A stretch of DNA of 64,000 nt from Verrucomicrobiota bacterium. GTDB taxonomy: Bacteria > Verrucomicrobiota > Kiritimatiellia > JAKQHR01. The notes below the pieces were generated by a model. The model ran no database searches. It saw only the letters and a program-made list of their open reading frames with translations, and was not told where the DNA came from. The position numbers and the translations under genes were made by a program. The stretch spans positions 55,139 to 119,138 of the forward strand of contig JAKQHR010000053.1 of NCBI GenBank assembly GCA_029557905.1. Direction: 5' to 3'. Shown here piece by piece: positions 26,226 through 36,041 of this stretch; position 1 is the stretch's first letter, and every line of letters starts with the position of its first letter.

Positions 26226-27740
26226 TTATTTCTGCAACCGATTGGCGGCAAGAACCACATTGCGGTGACGCAAGTCCGTGCTGTTGGGGAATCGCGGATG
26301 TGCGGGAAACTCCGCAACGGCTTTCTTGTAGTTCTCCATAATCACTTTTGCAACCGGATGGTTGGGATCAAAATATGACCCAATGATGACGTAATCGAAT
26401 TCCTGTTTCGCGAACGGCTCAGAAAGTTTGGGCGGAATGAACTGATAGGTCAGTCTGCCGTTCACCCACTTGGTCGGTTCATCGTCCGGTATCCCCAGAG
26501 ACGCCTGTCCATACTTTCTCTGAATGTAAGGAATACCGAAATAGCATGTGCGCCCAGATCTGAAAATACCGCTGATCCGGATCATCTTATCCTCATCCAT
26601 TCGGTCGTAATACTGACTGGGGATGCTGGGTATCGATATAATTATCAGAGCAGCAACCTGAACAGCAGCTGTTGCATGAGCAATTTTCTTACATCCGGCC
26701 ATTTTCCCAATCAGGGAGGCCCCCGACAAACCGCACAAAGTGATCCCGCAAATCGCCACCAGTCCATGCACCGGACCACTCCCATACTTGGGATGAGATA
26801 TAATTTCAACAGCGATTCCCGCAGCCGCCAGCAGATATTCGCTTCTCCATATCCGCGCAAAGAACGGGACATCCTCAACAGAACCTTCGACAAATACGCG
26901 TAATATAGAAAACATAAACACGCATCCGACCATTCCGAAAAATACCTGCTGAAATACTTCAGAGAACAGACGATTGAGCATCCACGGCGGCCCCTGATTG
27001 GCGGCTATAGTCTGACGATAGAAATCTCCTTCGAAGACTTCCAGATACCAGCATCCTGCAGCGAGGAATATTACGCAGGTGACCCAATAAAGCAGCAAAT
27101 GCCGGCGGCTCCGGAAGAAAAGCATCACAGCGGCCGCCACTATATATGCCAACGCAGTCTGCTTTGTGAAAAAGGAAGCCGTCAGCGCAATCGCCGCAAT
27201 TACGGTTTTCCGCATATCTGGTTCAATCAGAAAATAGAAGCCCAGCAGCACAAGAAACACATGCAGAGCATTCACATTGATTTCCATAACCCAAAACTGA
27301 ATGAGAAATGCAGTGCTGAGCACCATCACAGGCGCAGCCATGCTCATAACCAGATCCTTTGCAGTCAAACGCCATGTCCACATGAACATAATGCCGGCAC
27401 ATCCGGCAGAGAACATGAGGCTGACCAGTCGGGGCCAGAGAAAACTCATTCCAAACACCTTGCAAAATGCCGCGCTTATGTACCAGTAAAGAGGGTTATA
27501 CGTCACACAACTGTATTCAGAAGACAGAGGCGCATACAGCACCTTGCCCTGCAGAATCTGATCAATCATGGCCATATGCTGATATGCAGGAGCGCCAATA
27601 TCATAATCCGCACCCATTCGGCTGATAACGATGCCGACAAGCGGGATTAAAGGCAGAAGAACAGCCAAACAGATAAACTTCTCTCCCAGCGACAAATCGC
27701 ACCAGCCATTCCACACTTCACGAAATGCCTTTCCTCCCAT
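26226..27740 (-). CDS. GT-C / GT39-like polytopic membrane glycosyltransferase
   Basis: The 504-residue protein has about ten hydrophobic segments. The first extracytoplasmic loop contains MGADYDIGAPAY with acidic residues, as in GT-C transferases, followed by the YNPLYWYISAAFCKVFG pattern common in GT39-like proteins. The last 120 residues are a soluble extracytoplasmic tail. It converges tail to tail with the preceding GT2 gene (3 bp between stops), and the pair may work together through a polyprenyl-linked sugar. Acceptor unknown. Confidence 0.75.
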   Translation of the reverse strand: MGGKAFREVWNGWCDLSLGEKFICLAVLLPLIPLVGIVISRMGADYDIGAPAYQHMAMIDQILQGKVLYAPLSSEYSCVTYNPLYWYISAAFCKVFGMSFLWPRLVSLMFSAGCAGIMFMWTWRLTAKDLVMSMAAPVMVLSTAFLIQFWVMEINVNALHVFLVLLGFYFLIEPDMRKTVIAAIALTASFFTKQTALAYIVAAAVMLFFRSRRHLLLYWVTCVIFLAAGCWYLEVFEGDFYRQTIAANQGPPWMLNRLFSEVFQQVFFGMVGCVFMFSILRVFVEGSVEDVPFFARIWRSEYLLAAAGIAVEIISHPKYGSGPVHGLVAICGITLCGLSGASLIGKMAGCKKIAHATAAVQVAALIIISIPSIPSQYYDRMDEDKMIRISGIFRSGRTCYFGIPYIQRKYGQASLGIPDDEPTKWVNGRLTYQFIPPKLSEPFAKQEFDYVIIGSYFDPNHPVAKVIMENYKKAVAEFPAHPRFPNSTDLRHRNVVLAANRLQK

Positions 27741-27765
27741 AATATGCAGTCTCCCTTACTCTGAC

Positions 27766-28788
27766 TCAGCCCTCGCTCAAATCCTTGTTTGGGCGAAAGA
27801 ACTCCACCCATTCAGCAATGCCATAACTCAAATGCATGAGCGGAACGAGAAAGAAAATGAGCAGATGCTCAAGCCGGCGGGTCTCGGCATATTTGCCGAG
27901 CGTGATATAAAGCACAGCCAGCAGATAGGCGAACAGATCCAGCAGGAGCAGCGTGCTGCCCCATGTCGAGAAGCATGCCGCAATCCCAAACACAACCAGA
28001 GAAAGCACCCATAGACCCGGAACAATGGTGGTGGGCTCAAATTCGACACCGGCCCGGAGCAGACGGATGCGGGTGGCGCCATAACCGTGCATTTGTTTCA
28101 AATAACGCCACAGTGACGCGCGGGGATAATGATAGACCCATGCTTCATCATAAAACACGATTCTATGGCCGGCCTGCTGGGTTTTCCACGCGGCAATCAT
28201 TTCCTCCCCGGGCCAGAATTCCGGGGGAAACAACCCGATGGACTCCAGAACTGTTCGGCGGTACGCCATGTTGCAGCCGATGATTCGGCTCCAGGATATG
28301 GGCCGGATATGCTCCCCGGCCTTGAGATACCGCTCGGCCACATAACCAGCCGCCTTGGACTGCAGCGCGGTCCCGGCCAGCCGCGTGAATAGTTTCACAT
28401 CATCCGGGACGAGGCTGGGCCCGCTTGCCGCGCCCACGCCTGCATCTTCAAAAGGCTTGAGGATCAGTTCAGGCCAGTCCTCGCACACATAAACGTCATC
28501 GTCCAGAAAAGCGACAATGTCGGCCCGGGAGCGGCGGAAGCCCTCGTTCTTCTTCTGGCTGGAATCGCCGACAGGAAAGGATACCGGCAGATGCACCAGC
28601 TGCGGGTGCTCCTTCTGCATGAGCTGAAGCCTCTCAAGCACATGGGAATCAGATATTTTACCCGCAACGACCACTTCGATGTGTTCGAAATCCCGGGTGG
28701 CAATCAGTGATTCCAGTGTTTTGATCAGAATCGGGCGTCCCATGGTCGGAATGACAACGGACAACCGGACTGACGAAGAAGCATTCAT
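27766..28788 (-). CDS. Glycosyltransferase family 2 with C-terminal membrane segments
   Basis: The 340-residue protein starts MNASSSVRLSVVIPTMGRP. It has the GT-A motifs RADIVAFLDDDVYV (DxD type) and NMAYRRTVLESIGLFPPEFWPGEEMIAAWKTQQAG, similar to rhamnosyl- and mycofactocin-type GT2 enzymes. Hydrophobic stretches from about residue 245 to 320 would anchor it in the membrane. The start is the ATG at 28788, which overlaps the upstream stop (ATGA). It belongs to a four-gene minus-strand run that starts at 33202. Confidence 0.88.
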   Translation of the reverse strand: MNASSSVRLSVVIPTMGRPILIKTLESLIATRDFEHIEVVVAGKISDSHVLERLQLMQKEHPQLVHLPVSFPVGDSSQKKNEGFRRSRADIVAFLDDDVYVCEDWPELILKPFEDAGVGAASGPSLVPDDVKLFTRLAGTALQSKAAGYVAERYLKAGEHIRPISWSRIIGCNMAYRRTVLESIGLFPPEFWPGEEMIAAWKTQQAGHRIVFYDEAWVYHYPRASLWRYLKQMHGYGATRIRLLRAGVEFEPTTIVPGLWVLSLVVFGIAACFSTWGSTLLLLDLFAYLLAVLYITLGKYAETRRLEHLLIFFLVPLMHLSYGIAEWVEFFRPNKDLSEG

Positions 28789-31211
28789 CGAGCGGGCCCC
28801 GTCTTGAAACGGTCCGCCGCTAAAGTGACGGCTGCGGCCAGACAGACGGCCAGGCCCGTCAGCTGCACCCACAGGGTTGCGACAGACGGCGCAAAGCGCA
28901 TCTTGACCCAATGAAGCCCCGGAGGAATATAGACCCCCTGAAATAGATAGTCACAACGGAGCAGGTCAACGGGATGACCATCCAGCAAAACCTCCCACTC
29001 TGGCGACCATTTGTCGGCCAGGCGCAGAAGACATGGTTCATCGGCGGACACTTGTATTTCCACACGGCCGGCACTGTAATGCTTCACTGTCACTGTGCCA
29101 TTAACCACCCCATCAGGATTCGAGGGTTTTCCCAGCGGGGTTTCGGTTGAAACCAGTACAGTGGATTTCGCATCATGGGATGCGCTCTTCAAACGCATCA
29201 GCGCCTGATCATCAGGCAGGGTTTCCCATTTCGGGATCAGCGCGAAGCGCTGCAGGGAAGTTTTCGACTGCAGTATGGCATGGCGACCGGGGGTGGCTTC
29301 TGCACCGGGGATGATTTTCATGCTTCCTTGATCCATTGCAACGCTGTATGCGAAGCGGATATCGAATTTATCCCTCACGGCGGGATCGCGCTGCATCTGC
29401 GTCCAGATGCCGGCGGGCACGAGCACCGGCCCCACCCCGCACAGCCCCCAGTATCGGAGAGGATTTGAACCAACCGCATTCAGAAAGGCTTTGTAATCCT
29501 CCGGCATGCGCGGCATCTGCGTGATATTGATCGTGTTTATGCCATGATAAGGGAAAAGATAGGTCAGCCAGTGATTATAGAACCCGGACTGGTCGGCCAG
29601 TGCTGCCCGCTGGTATGTCCGCGCCGATTCCTGCTTCAGAAACTGAACAACTTCGTTTTCGGCCACGTCATTCCGGCTCATTGTCTGGATGTAATATCGT
29701 GAAAGATAAAAAACGTCTGCCATCAGCAGCATGCAGGCGAACCAGGGCATCCAGCGGAACTTCCGGGAGGGAAGCAGCCATATCCAGACAGCAAAGACAA
29801 CAAGCATGCCCCCGCCGTAGAAAAGGGCCTTCATGCGGCCGCTGACTATCTGTGCGGCGTGCTGGGCCCAGCCGGCTTCGGCCATGCGGCCAACGGCCCC
29901 GCTCCATGAAGCCGCCGTAAGCAGACCGACAAACAGCATCAGCAGGCCGGTCAGACCGGCAACGGCAACGGTTTTGCGCGCTTTTGATCTTTGCATATCT
30001 TCCGTGAGAAGCCCCTGCAGGCCCAATGCGGCCAGAATGCCCGCCGCAAGCTGAAATATCTGGAGGAATTTGTTCGGATTTCGAATAGAGGACACAACCG
30101 GCAGCGCATAAAACAGCCGATAAAGAGGAAAATATTTTCCAAAGGACAGCAGCAGCGCCAGCAGCGCAATGAGGCCCCATGCCCGGACCTCCATGCGATG
30201 TGGATTCGATGCAGAGTTCTTGCCAAAGGAAAACACCAGCGCCAAGAGCATCAGCGCCACAGCGGAGGCTCCCAAATACTGGTTCTCAAGCTTGAAGTTC
30301 ATGAACCCCTGCCCCGTTTTCGCCCACTCGGCAGAACGGCCCATCCTTCCCCAGTAAGGACCTGAGGGTTCTCCGCTACGCCAGCCCATGAAGCCCGGCG
30401 CAATGAAATCAATGGATTCCTCCGGAGGCCAGCTCCACTGGGTCACGAACTCCCATTTCTGGCGAGGATCTTCCTGCGACATGCTGGCCACGTTTTTCAC
30501 ATTGGCGGTGTATCCTGCAAGAAGGGGGCGCAAAGCAATCAGCAGTGCCACCATCAGCATGGGAATGGCTGTGCGGGAGATAGCCGCCGGCCGCCAGCCG
30601 CCGGTGCGAATCAGGCTGAACAGAAAATATGGGAACAAAAACATGGCAAAAAACAGTGCCACATCCTGCTGTTCAAGGAACATCATGCCCATTGCCCCGC
30701 CCGCCAGCACAGCCCAGCGCATTTTTCCCGACTGAACCGCCAGTTCAGCCAGCCAGAGAAAGGCGGCGGCGAAGACAAGCACGCCGAATTTGCCGATATG
30801 CCCGGCATAGGTCAGCGTAAAGTTGCTTCCCAGCCAGAAGGCCGTCAGAATGCCGACCGTGCATGCGGGCCAGTTCAACCCCTTGCGCCGAAGATAGAGC
30901 AACAGGAAAAAAGATGCCATTGCAACATCAATGGCATGTATCCAGTTCGTAAAAAAGTTCAGAGGGAGCAGCCAGAGAAGCAGGTTGGTCCAGTTCAGGA
31001 AGAGCACGTTTGGAAGGCCCATGAGCGCTGAATCATCCCACCAGCCCAGGAAGCCCCGGGGAAGAGCTCTTTCACGCAGGGCCAGAGCCCCGATATTGTC
31101 ATCCGTGGTCAGCAGTATGCGTGAAGGGTCAAGAACTCCATGGAAAACCAGAAGCGACAGCAGAAAAAGGGCCGCGGCCGCAAGAAGAATTTTCTTTGAT
31201 TCGCGTTTCAT
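28785..31211 (-). CDS. YfhO-like large polytopic membrane protein
   Basis: The 808-residue protein has an N-terminal TM segment followed by the extracytoplasmic loop LTTDDNIGALALRERALPRG, more than ten TM segments, an IRNPNKFLQIFQLA motif and a long extracytoplasmic C-terminal domain with a last TM anchor. This is the architecture of YfhO-type proteins, thought to be GT-C glycosyltransferases in teichoic acid or polysaccharide decoration. RNPNK is a family hallmark as I remember it. Start and stop overlap neighbours by 4 bp. Confidence 0.75.
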   Translation of the reverse strand: MKRESKKILLAAAALFLLSLLVFHGVLDPSRILLTTDDNIGALALRERALPRGFLGWWDDSALMGLPNVLFLNWTNLLLWLLPLNFFTNWIHAIDVAMASFFLLLYLRRKGLNWPACTVGILTAFWLGSNFTLTYAGHIGKFGVLVFAAAFLWLAELAVQSGKMRWAVLAGGAMGMMFLEQQDVALFFAMFLFPYFLFSLIRTGGWRPAAISRTAIPMLMVALLIALRPLLAGYTANVKNVASMSQEDPRQKWEFVTQWSWPPEESIDFIAPGFMGWRSGEPSGPYWGRMGRSAEWAKTGQGFMNFKLENQYLGASAVALMLLALVFSFGKNSASNPHRMEVRAWGLIALLALLLSFGKYFPLYRLFYALPVVSSIRNPNKFLQIFQLAAGILAALGLQGLLTEDMQRSKARKTVAVAGLTGLLMLFVGLLTAASWSGAVGRMAEAGWAQHAAQIVSGRMKALFYGGGMLVVFAVWIWLLPSRKFRWMPWFACMLLMADVFYLSRYYIQTMSRNDVAENEVVQFLKQESARTYQRAALADQSGFYNHWLTYLFPYHGINTINITQMPRMPEDYKAFLNAVGSNPLRYWGLCGVGPVLVPAGIWTQMQRDPAVRDKFDIRFAYSVAMDQGSMKIIPGAEATPGRHAILQSKTSLQRFALIPKWETLPDDQALMRLKSASHDAKSTVLVSTETPLGKPSNPDGVVNGTVTVKHYSAGRVEIQVSADEPCLLRLADKWSPEWEVLLDGHPVDLLRCDYLFQGVYIPPGLHWVKMRFAPSVATLWVQLTGLAVCLAAAVTLAADRFKTGPAR

Positions 31212-33202
31212 TCAGGCTCTCCTGATTGAATCACCGACGCGCGGATATGCTCAACAAGCAGGCCCCGGTTGGGCTGTGCTTCGGGGGTCAGAATCACTGT
31301 TGTCATTCCCGGCTGAAGCGTCATTGGCTCGAGCGTCCATTCCGTCAGCTGATTCGGAGGGAAGTCGCGCACTTGAAGTGCCGGAGCTTTTGCGCGCAAA
31401 CGGACGGGCCCGCCCATTGCCGCCGCCCGGAGAACCGGACTTGCTGTCAACGGTCCATCTGTCAGATTCCACAGGCGCATCTCTGCTTTTTCGGGAATAG
31501 TGCGCCAGTCGCGATAGTCTCCGGTCTTGGTGTACTGCCAGCCGGGGCCATACAAAGCCAAGACAGAACGGCCATCAGCTCTTGCCTTTGCGATCACATC
31601 CTCTTCGGTATTGTAGAAGATTTCCACCACCACGCGATTTGAGTTGGATGAATAAAAATCGCTGCGCGTGGCCAGCCCCAGCTTGCGCAATTTCAATCCC
31701 GCTTCATTTGCAATGGTAACGTGCCGCGCAAAATACTTGCGCGGCCATTCCCACGGGCCCACTCCGGGAGCATCCCAGTAGGTTTTTGCAATTTCAAGAT
31801 AAGCCGCGTCCGGATTTCTCACAAGAAACTCCTCGGCCGTCTTTCTCCAGTTGCCTTTCAGAAAATTGTCCAGCGGCTCGTTCGGGATTGTGAACGTGAA
31901 CTGGACATTTGTGGAGGGATGGGCTTTCAGCTCGTTCCAGGGTTCAAACCAGCGGTCCACCAGCACCGGCGTGCCGGCGGGAAGATTGGAGTCGGTCCAT
32001 CTAACAATCTCGAAATAGGGCGTCGGCTTTCCCGTGACCCGGGTCTGAAGATAAGCGGCGGGAACTCCGGCCGCGACGGCAGCTGCACACGCAATCCATG
32101 CGAACGGGCTGGCTTTTCGAGGCAGAAGCGAGGGAAGGTTCCACAGCCCATACGCAATCAGCGCCAGGTAAAACGGCATGATTCCGGACATGTATCTCGG
32201 ATCATATGTGGCCCCGGATGCCTTGCGGGAAAGCGCAAACAGCACCAGCTGCAGGACCATCAGGCCGGGAATCCAAACAAGATGTTTCTCTTTCCGCCGG
32301 ATCATCACGGCGACGGCCAGAGCCAGCGACAGCACCAGCAAGCCCACCGCCCAGGCATCGTTGCCCCAAGCGAAGCGCAGCAGGGCCGTCCCGACACTGG
32401 GAAGCAGGCGTTCTCCACTCAGAGCCACAACCTGGGCCCCAGCCTCCCGGTTGGCGCCAATTTGCGAAAGCAGCGGCTTCAAACCCCATGCCGCAAAAAC
32501 AAGCGGAGCAAGCACAATTGAATAAACTCCCGCAATACAGCCGAGACTTCTCCACGGCTGGTCGCAACCTTCGCGATTCAGAAACAGGACCGCACCCAGA
32601 ATCAAGGCTCCCGCAGCGCAAAGTATCAGACCCGTGATCTGGCTGTAAGCCGTGAAAAACAGAGCGGCGGCAAGCAGCAAAAGAGTCTTCCATCGAACGC
32701 CGTGGCCGCCTCTGATTTCATGAGTCAAAGCCACCATTGCCCAGAAAAAAAGGAAGTAACCCAGAAAGGCGGATGCGTAGAAATAAGCTTCTCTTGAATA
32801 ACCAATATGATAAGGGTTCACCGCGACCAGCGCCGCCAAAACAAGTCCCATGCCCTTACCGCCCATGCGACAGGCACCAGCGTATGCGACAGGCACGGCC
32901 AGCATTCCGAGCAAGGCGTGAGGGAATCGCACCCAGAAAGGCGTAACAGGCCATTCTGTCAGGCTTAGAAACAGCTGCATAATCCATGCAGGCATGGGCA
33001 TCTGGCCAGCCGCACCCGACACTTCAAACCATTGCGTCCACAGCTGCACTGGCGGGATATGCCGCTGGGCCAGGCTCCACAGCAGAATAGTATCAGCCCT
33101 GAACGCAGACATGCCCAGATCATGGAGACGGAAGAATGCCGCCGCGGCCGCGATCCCCAAAGCCGTTACGCCAAACACCATATTTCGCCGGTCAGCCGTC
33201 AT
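31208..33202 (-). CDS. GT39/PMT-like polytopic membrane glycosyltransferase
   Basis: The 664-residue protein has about ten TM segments in its first 400 residues. A first loop, RLHDLGMSAFRADTILL, carries the acidic residue expected in GT-C enzymes, and VNPYHIGYSREAYFYA is the typical GT39-like second motif. A C-terminal soluble domain of roughly 270 residues faces outwards. I chose ATG 33202 (MTADRRNM); a TTG two codons upstream is possible. It heads the minus-strand run and diverges from the methyltransferase gene 36 bp away. Its substrate is unknown. Confidence 0.77.
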   Translation of the reverse strand: MTADRRNMVFGVTALGIAAAAAFFRLHDLGMSAFRADTILLWSLAQRHIPPVQLWTQWFEVSGAAGQMPMPAWIMQLFLSLTEWPVTPFWVRFPHALLGMLAVPVAYAGACRMGGKGMGLVLAALVAVNPYHIGYSREAYFYASAFLGYFLFFWAMVALTHEIRGGHGVRWKTLLLLAAALFFTAYSQITGLILCAAGALILGAVLFLNREGCDQPWRSLGCIAGVYSIVLAPLVFAAWGLKPLLSQIGANREAGAQVVALSGERLLPSVGTALLRFAWGNDAWAVGLLVLSLALAVAVMIRRKEKHLVWIPGLMVLQLVLFALSRKASGATYDPRYMSGIMPFYLALIAYGLWNLPSLLPRKASPFAWIACAAAVAAGVPAAYLQTRVTGKPTPYFEIVRWTDSNLPAGTPVLVDRWFEPWNELKAHPSTNVQFTFTIPNEPLDNFLKGNWRKTAEEFLVRNPDAAYLEIAKTYWDAPGVGPWEWPRKYFARHVTIANEAGLKLRKLGLATRSDFYSSNSNRVVVEIFYNTEEDVIAKARADGRSVLALYGPGWQYTKTGDYRDWRTIPEKAEMRLWNLTDGPLTASPVLRAAAMGGPVRLRAKAPALQVRDFPPNQLTEWTLEPMTLQPGMTTVILTPEAQPNRGLLVEHIRASVIQSGEPE

Positions 33203-33238
33203 AATCAACCATTAGAGTCAGTTCGGTGCATATCCTGA

Positions 33239-34162
33239 ATGCAGAGCAGGCGACGGGCAAGTCTAAACTCAGGGCCTCGCCCGCCAGAATGCGCATTGAC
33301 GCGTTCGGGCCCTGTGCGTATCGTCTCCGATGAATATTCAGCTACGGAAAACATGATTGCGCCGGAAACACTTGAATACCTGCCGACAGATGGGGCGGAT
33401 TATCTGCGCCATACCGACTTCAACCGCAGTCCCACCCATCGGAACCGGCTGGGCTGCCTCGTGAAGATGGTCGGCCGGTGCGGCCCGGCTCAGCCCCGGA
33501 TACTGGAAATCGGTTGTGGAATCGGGAACATCTCGATTCCCCTAGCCAGTCTTGGCGGCACCATCACCGCGATTGAGCCGCATGAGCCATCGCTGCAAAT
33601 TGCCGCATCGCGCAATCCATTCCCCAATCTCACCTTTAAGCATCAGTCTCTGGAAGAAACGGAATTGGGGGCTTTTGACATCATCATCCTTACTGAAGTT
33701 CTGGAACATGTGCCTGATCACAAAGCCATGATGAAACACCTGGCGCGCGGCATGCGGCCGGACGCGAGGCTGATTGTCACCCTGCCCAACGGGAGGTCCC
33801 TGACCGAACGTCTCTGCCGCCCCAGTTACGCCCTGAAGCGCACAGCGGCAGGCACTGCGCTGGTTCGCGCAATCAAAAAGCTGCTCGGCGCCAGAGACAT
33901 CACCACCGCCAATGCCGCGACTCCGCACGTTCATTTCTTCAGCCTGTTTGAAGCCGACCGTCTTTTCACCGAATGCGGATTTGACGTGCTGATCTTCCAG
34001 CGCTATTTCCGTCACTGGCTTCTGAAAGAAACCTTCTTCACCAAATACAGTCATTCAGAAGATGCGGCACGTTCTGATTTTGTAAAGTCACAGCATATTC
34101 GGCCCGAGAAATGCTCTCTTTGGGCCTTTCTTCTCAAGCCTTCTGGAGGGGGACCGTCATGA
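33239..34162 (+). CDS. Class I SAM-dependent methyltransferase
   Basis: The frame encodes 307 residues; the methyltransferase core runs from ILEIGCGIGNISIPLASLGGTITAIEPHEPSL (SAM site) to FDIIILTEVLEHVPDH. This is the UbiG/Methyltransf_11 type. The N-terminus is uncertain: ATG 33239, GTG 33314 and ATG 33353 are all possible and none has a clear ribosome-binding site; the core starts after them all. It overlaps the next gene by 4 bp. It may O-methylate a sugar of the polysaccharide. Confidence 0.82.
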   Translation: MQSRRRASLNSGPRPPECALTRSGPVRIVSDEYSATENMIAPETLEYLPTDGADYLRHTDFNRSPTHRNRLGCLVKMVGRCGPAQPRILEIGCGIGNISIPLASLGGTITAIEPHEPSLQIAASRNPFPNLTFKHQSLEETELGAFDIIILTEVLEHVPDHKAMMKHLARGMRPDARLIVTLPNGRSLTERLCRPSYALKRTAAGTALVRAIKKLLGARDITTANAATPHVHFFSLFEADRLFTECGFDVLIFQRYFRHWLLKETFFTKYSHSEDAARSDFVKSQHIRPEKCSLWAFLLKPSGGGPS

Positions 34163-34878
34163 CCGGCGTCAGCTATGATGATCTGTGGAGCGGCACATGG
34201 AATGACACAACCCGCTATGGCCCGGCCTGCCGGCACCGCAGGCGCATTGTCGCGAAACTCGTCCTCCGCCTTCCCCATCAAACCATCTGCGATCTGGGGT
34301 GCGGCGACGGCCGCCTGCTGTCTGAGCTCTCCCGAAAAACATCCGCCGCTCTTTTTGGCGCCGATGTTTCCGCAACCGCCGTAGAGCAGGCCGGGAAAAA
34401 CGTGCCGGATGCGTCCTTCCGGCAGATGGATCTCCAGGCGGGGACCATGGACCGAAATTACGACGTGGTTATTATGTCAGAAGTTCTGGAACACATCGAG
34501 CATGACACGGCCGCACTTAAAGCCATCGCACCGCACACACGGCATATTGTGATCTCCGTTCCAGGTGGAGCAGAAGACAAAGTGGATCGTCAGTACGGAC
34601 ATTACCGGAACTACCATCACGACTCCCTGATAAAAGTGATGAATGAGGGCGGTTTTGATGTGATTTTCTATCGTCGCTGGGGATTCCCTTTCCATGAAAT
34701 CCTGCAGTTCATAATGTCACGCGGGCAAGATGGAAAAGAAGTGCAGGATGGCGCTTACACCCGCTTGAAAATAATTATCGCGAACATCCTCTACGGCATA
34801 TTTTTTCTCAATGTGCTGCCCATGGGGAGACAGGTTTTCGCCGTGGGCCGGAGCCGGGAATATTCGGGAAATACATGA
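34159..34878 (+). CDS. Class I SAM-dependent methyltransferase
   Basis: The 239-residue protein starts MTGVSYDDLWSGTWND at the ATGA overlap with the preceding gene, behind GGAGGGGG. The SAM site is ICDLGCGDGRLLSELS...GADVSATAVEQA, followed by YDVVIMSEVLEHIEHD. A C-terminal hydrophobic stretch (IIIANILYGIFFLNVLPMG) may touch the membrane. It resembles the preceding methyltransferase only in the common core, so the two probably modify different positions or products. Confidence 0.85.
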   Translation: MTGVSYDDLWSGTWNDTTRYGPACRHRRRIVAKLVLRLPHQTICDLGCGDGRLLSELSRKTSAALFGADVSATAVEQAGKNVPDASFRQMDLQAGTMDRNYDVVIMSEVLEHIEHDTAALKAIAPHTRHIVISVPGGAEDKVDRQYGHYRNYHHDSLIKVMNEGGFDVIFYRRWGFPFHEILQFIMSRGQDGKEVQDGAYTRLKIIIANILYGIFFLNVLPMGRQVFAVGRSREYSGNT

Positions 34879-36041
34879 AGATTCTGCTGGTCTCAAATTA
34901 TCAGCCGCCCCACATGGGCGGGATAGAGTTTGCCGCTGGTGCGCTGAAACGCTGCTGGGAGCGGGACGGGCACACTGTAACATGGCTGACCACCGATATC
35001 CCCCGGGGTGGACAGCCTTCCACTGCTGAGAACGTAAGGATTCCCGCATGCAACGTCTTTGAACGGCTTTGGGAAATCAATTCGCCGATAGTAAGCCCCT
35101 GCGGCTATCCCCGGATTCGGAAACTCATTCGAGAACACGACATAGTCAACATCCATTCGCTGGCGCCGGGGCTTTCGTCGGTTTGTCTTTCTGCTGCCAT
35201 TCGCTGCAGACGTCCAGCCGTGGTCACGCAGCACGTGGCCATTATTCCGCTCGCATCCAAACTTCTTACTGCCGTCCAGCACCATGTCATTTGCGCAGCC
35301 GCCAGGCGGGCCGTGCGGCAGGATATTCCCCTCACCTTTGTGGGTGAAGCCGTCCGCAGGTGGTTTATTGAAGAAAGCGGAATTCCCGCTGAAATGACCC
35401 ATATGACCCCCGCGGGCATTGAACCGGATAAATACTTCCTTGTGCCGGATTCCGAGCGCGCAGCGCTGATGCGGAAATGGAATCTGCCGGAGAATCAGTT
35501 CAAGGTTTTGTTCGTCGGACGTTTTTATGAGAAAAAAGGGCTGCAGCTGATCCGGAAGGTTGCAGAGCAGTGCCCTGATATCCTCTTTTCCTTCCGCGGA
35601 AGCGGCCCGGATGATCCCGAAGCATGGAAGCTGCCCAATGTTCGCATTCTTCCAATGGTCACAGATGAGGAGCTTCGCGAGATTTATGGCTGCCACGATT
35701 TGTTCATCATGCCCTCGATCGGCGAAGGCTGGCCGGCCGTGATCCCGCAGGCCATGGCCTGCGGCCTGGGCTGCATGATCTCCGAAGAAACATTTCAGGG
35801 ATACAACCGCGACAGGGACCAGTTTATTGTCGTCCCCCGCAATGCTGATGCTATTGTGAAGCAACTGAATGATGCAAAGGAGGACAGGATTCCCTGGCTG
35901 AAAAACCGGGTCGGGATTTCGGACTATGCTGTCCGCACATGGAACTGGCAGCAGACTGCCCGAATCTATTCAGAGATTTTCGAGAGACAGGTGCAAAACG
36001 CAGGGCGGTCAGACGGACGGCAGGCTGATCTGCACGAGTGA
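34875..36041 (+). CDS. Glycosyltransferase family 4
   Basis: The 388-residue GT-B enzyme begins MKILLVSNYQPPHMGGIEFAAGALKRCW. The C-terminal half has VLFVGRFYEKKGLQLIRKVAEQCPDI, FRGSGPDDPEAW and MPSIGEGWPAVIPQAMACGLGCMISEE with the nucleotide-sugar-binding glutamates. ATGA overlap couples it to the methyltransferase. Its 3' end overlaps the convergent manA by 33 bp. Donor and acceptor are not deducible. Confidence 0.92.
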   Translation: MKILLVSNYQPPHMGGIEFAAGALKRCWERDGHTVTWLTTDIPRGGQPSTAENVRIPACNVFERLWEINSPIVSPCGYPRIRKLIREHDIVNIHSLAPGLSSVCLSAAIRCRRPAVVTQHVAIIPLASKLLTAVQHHVICAAARRAVRQDIPLTFVGEAVRRWFIEESGIPAEMTHMTPAGIEPDKYFLVPDSERAALMRKWNLPENQFKVLFVGRFYEKKGLQLIRKVAEQCPDILFSFRGSGPDDPEAWKLPNVRILPMVTDEELREIYGCHDLFIMPSIGEGWPAVIPQAMACGLGCMISEETFQGYNRDRDQFIVVPRNADAIVKQLNDAKEDRIPWLKNRVGISDYAVRTWNWQQTARIYSEIFERQVQNAGRSDGRQADLHE

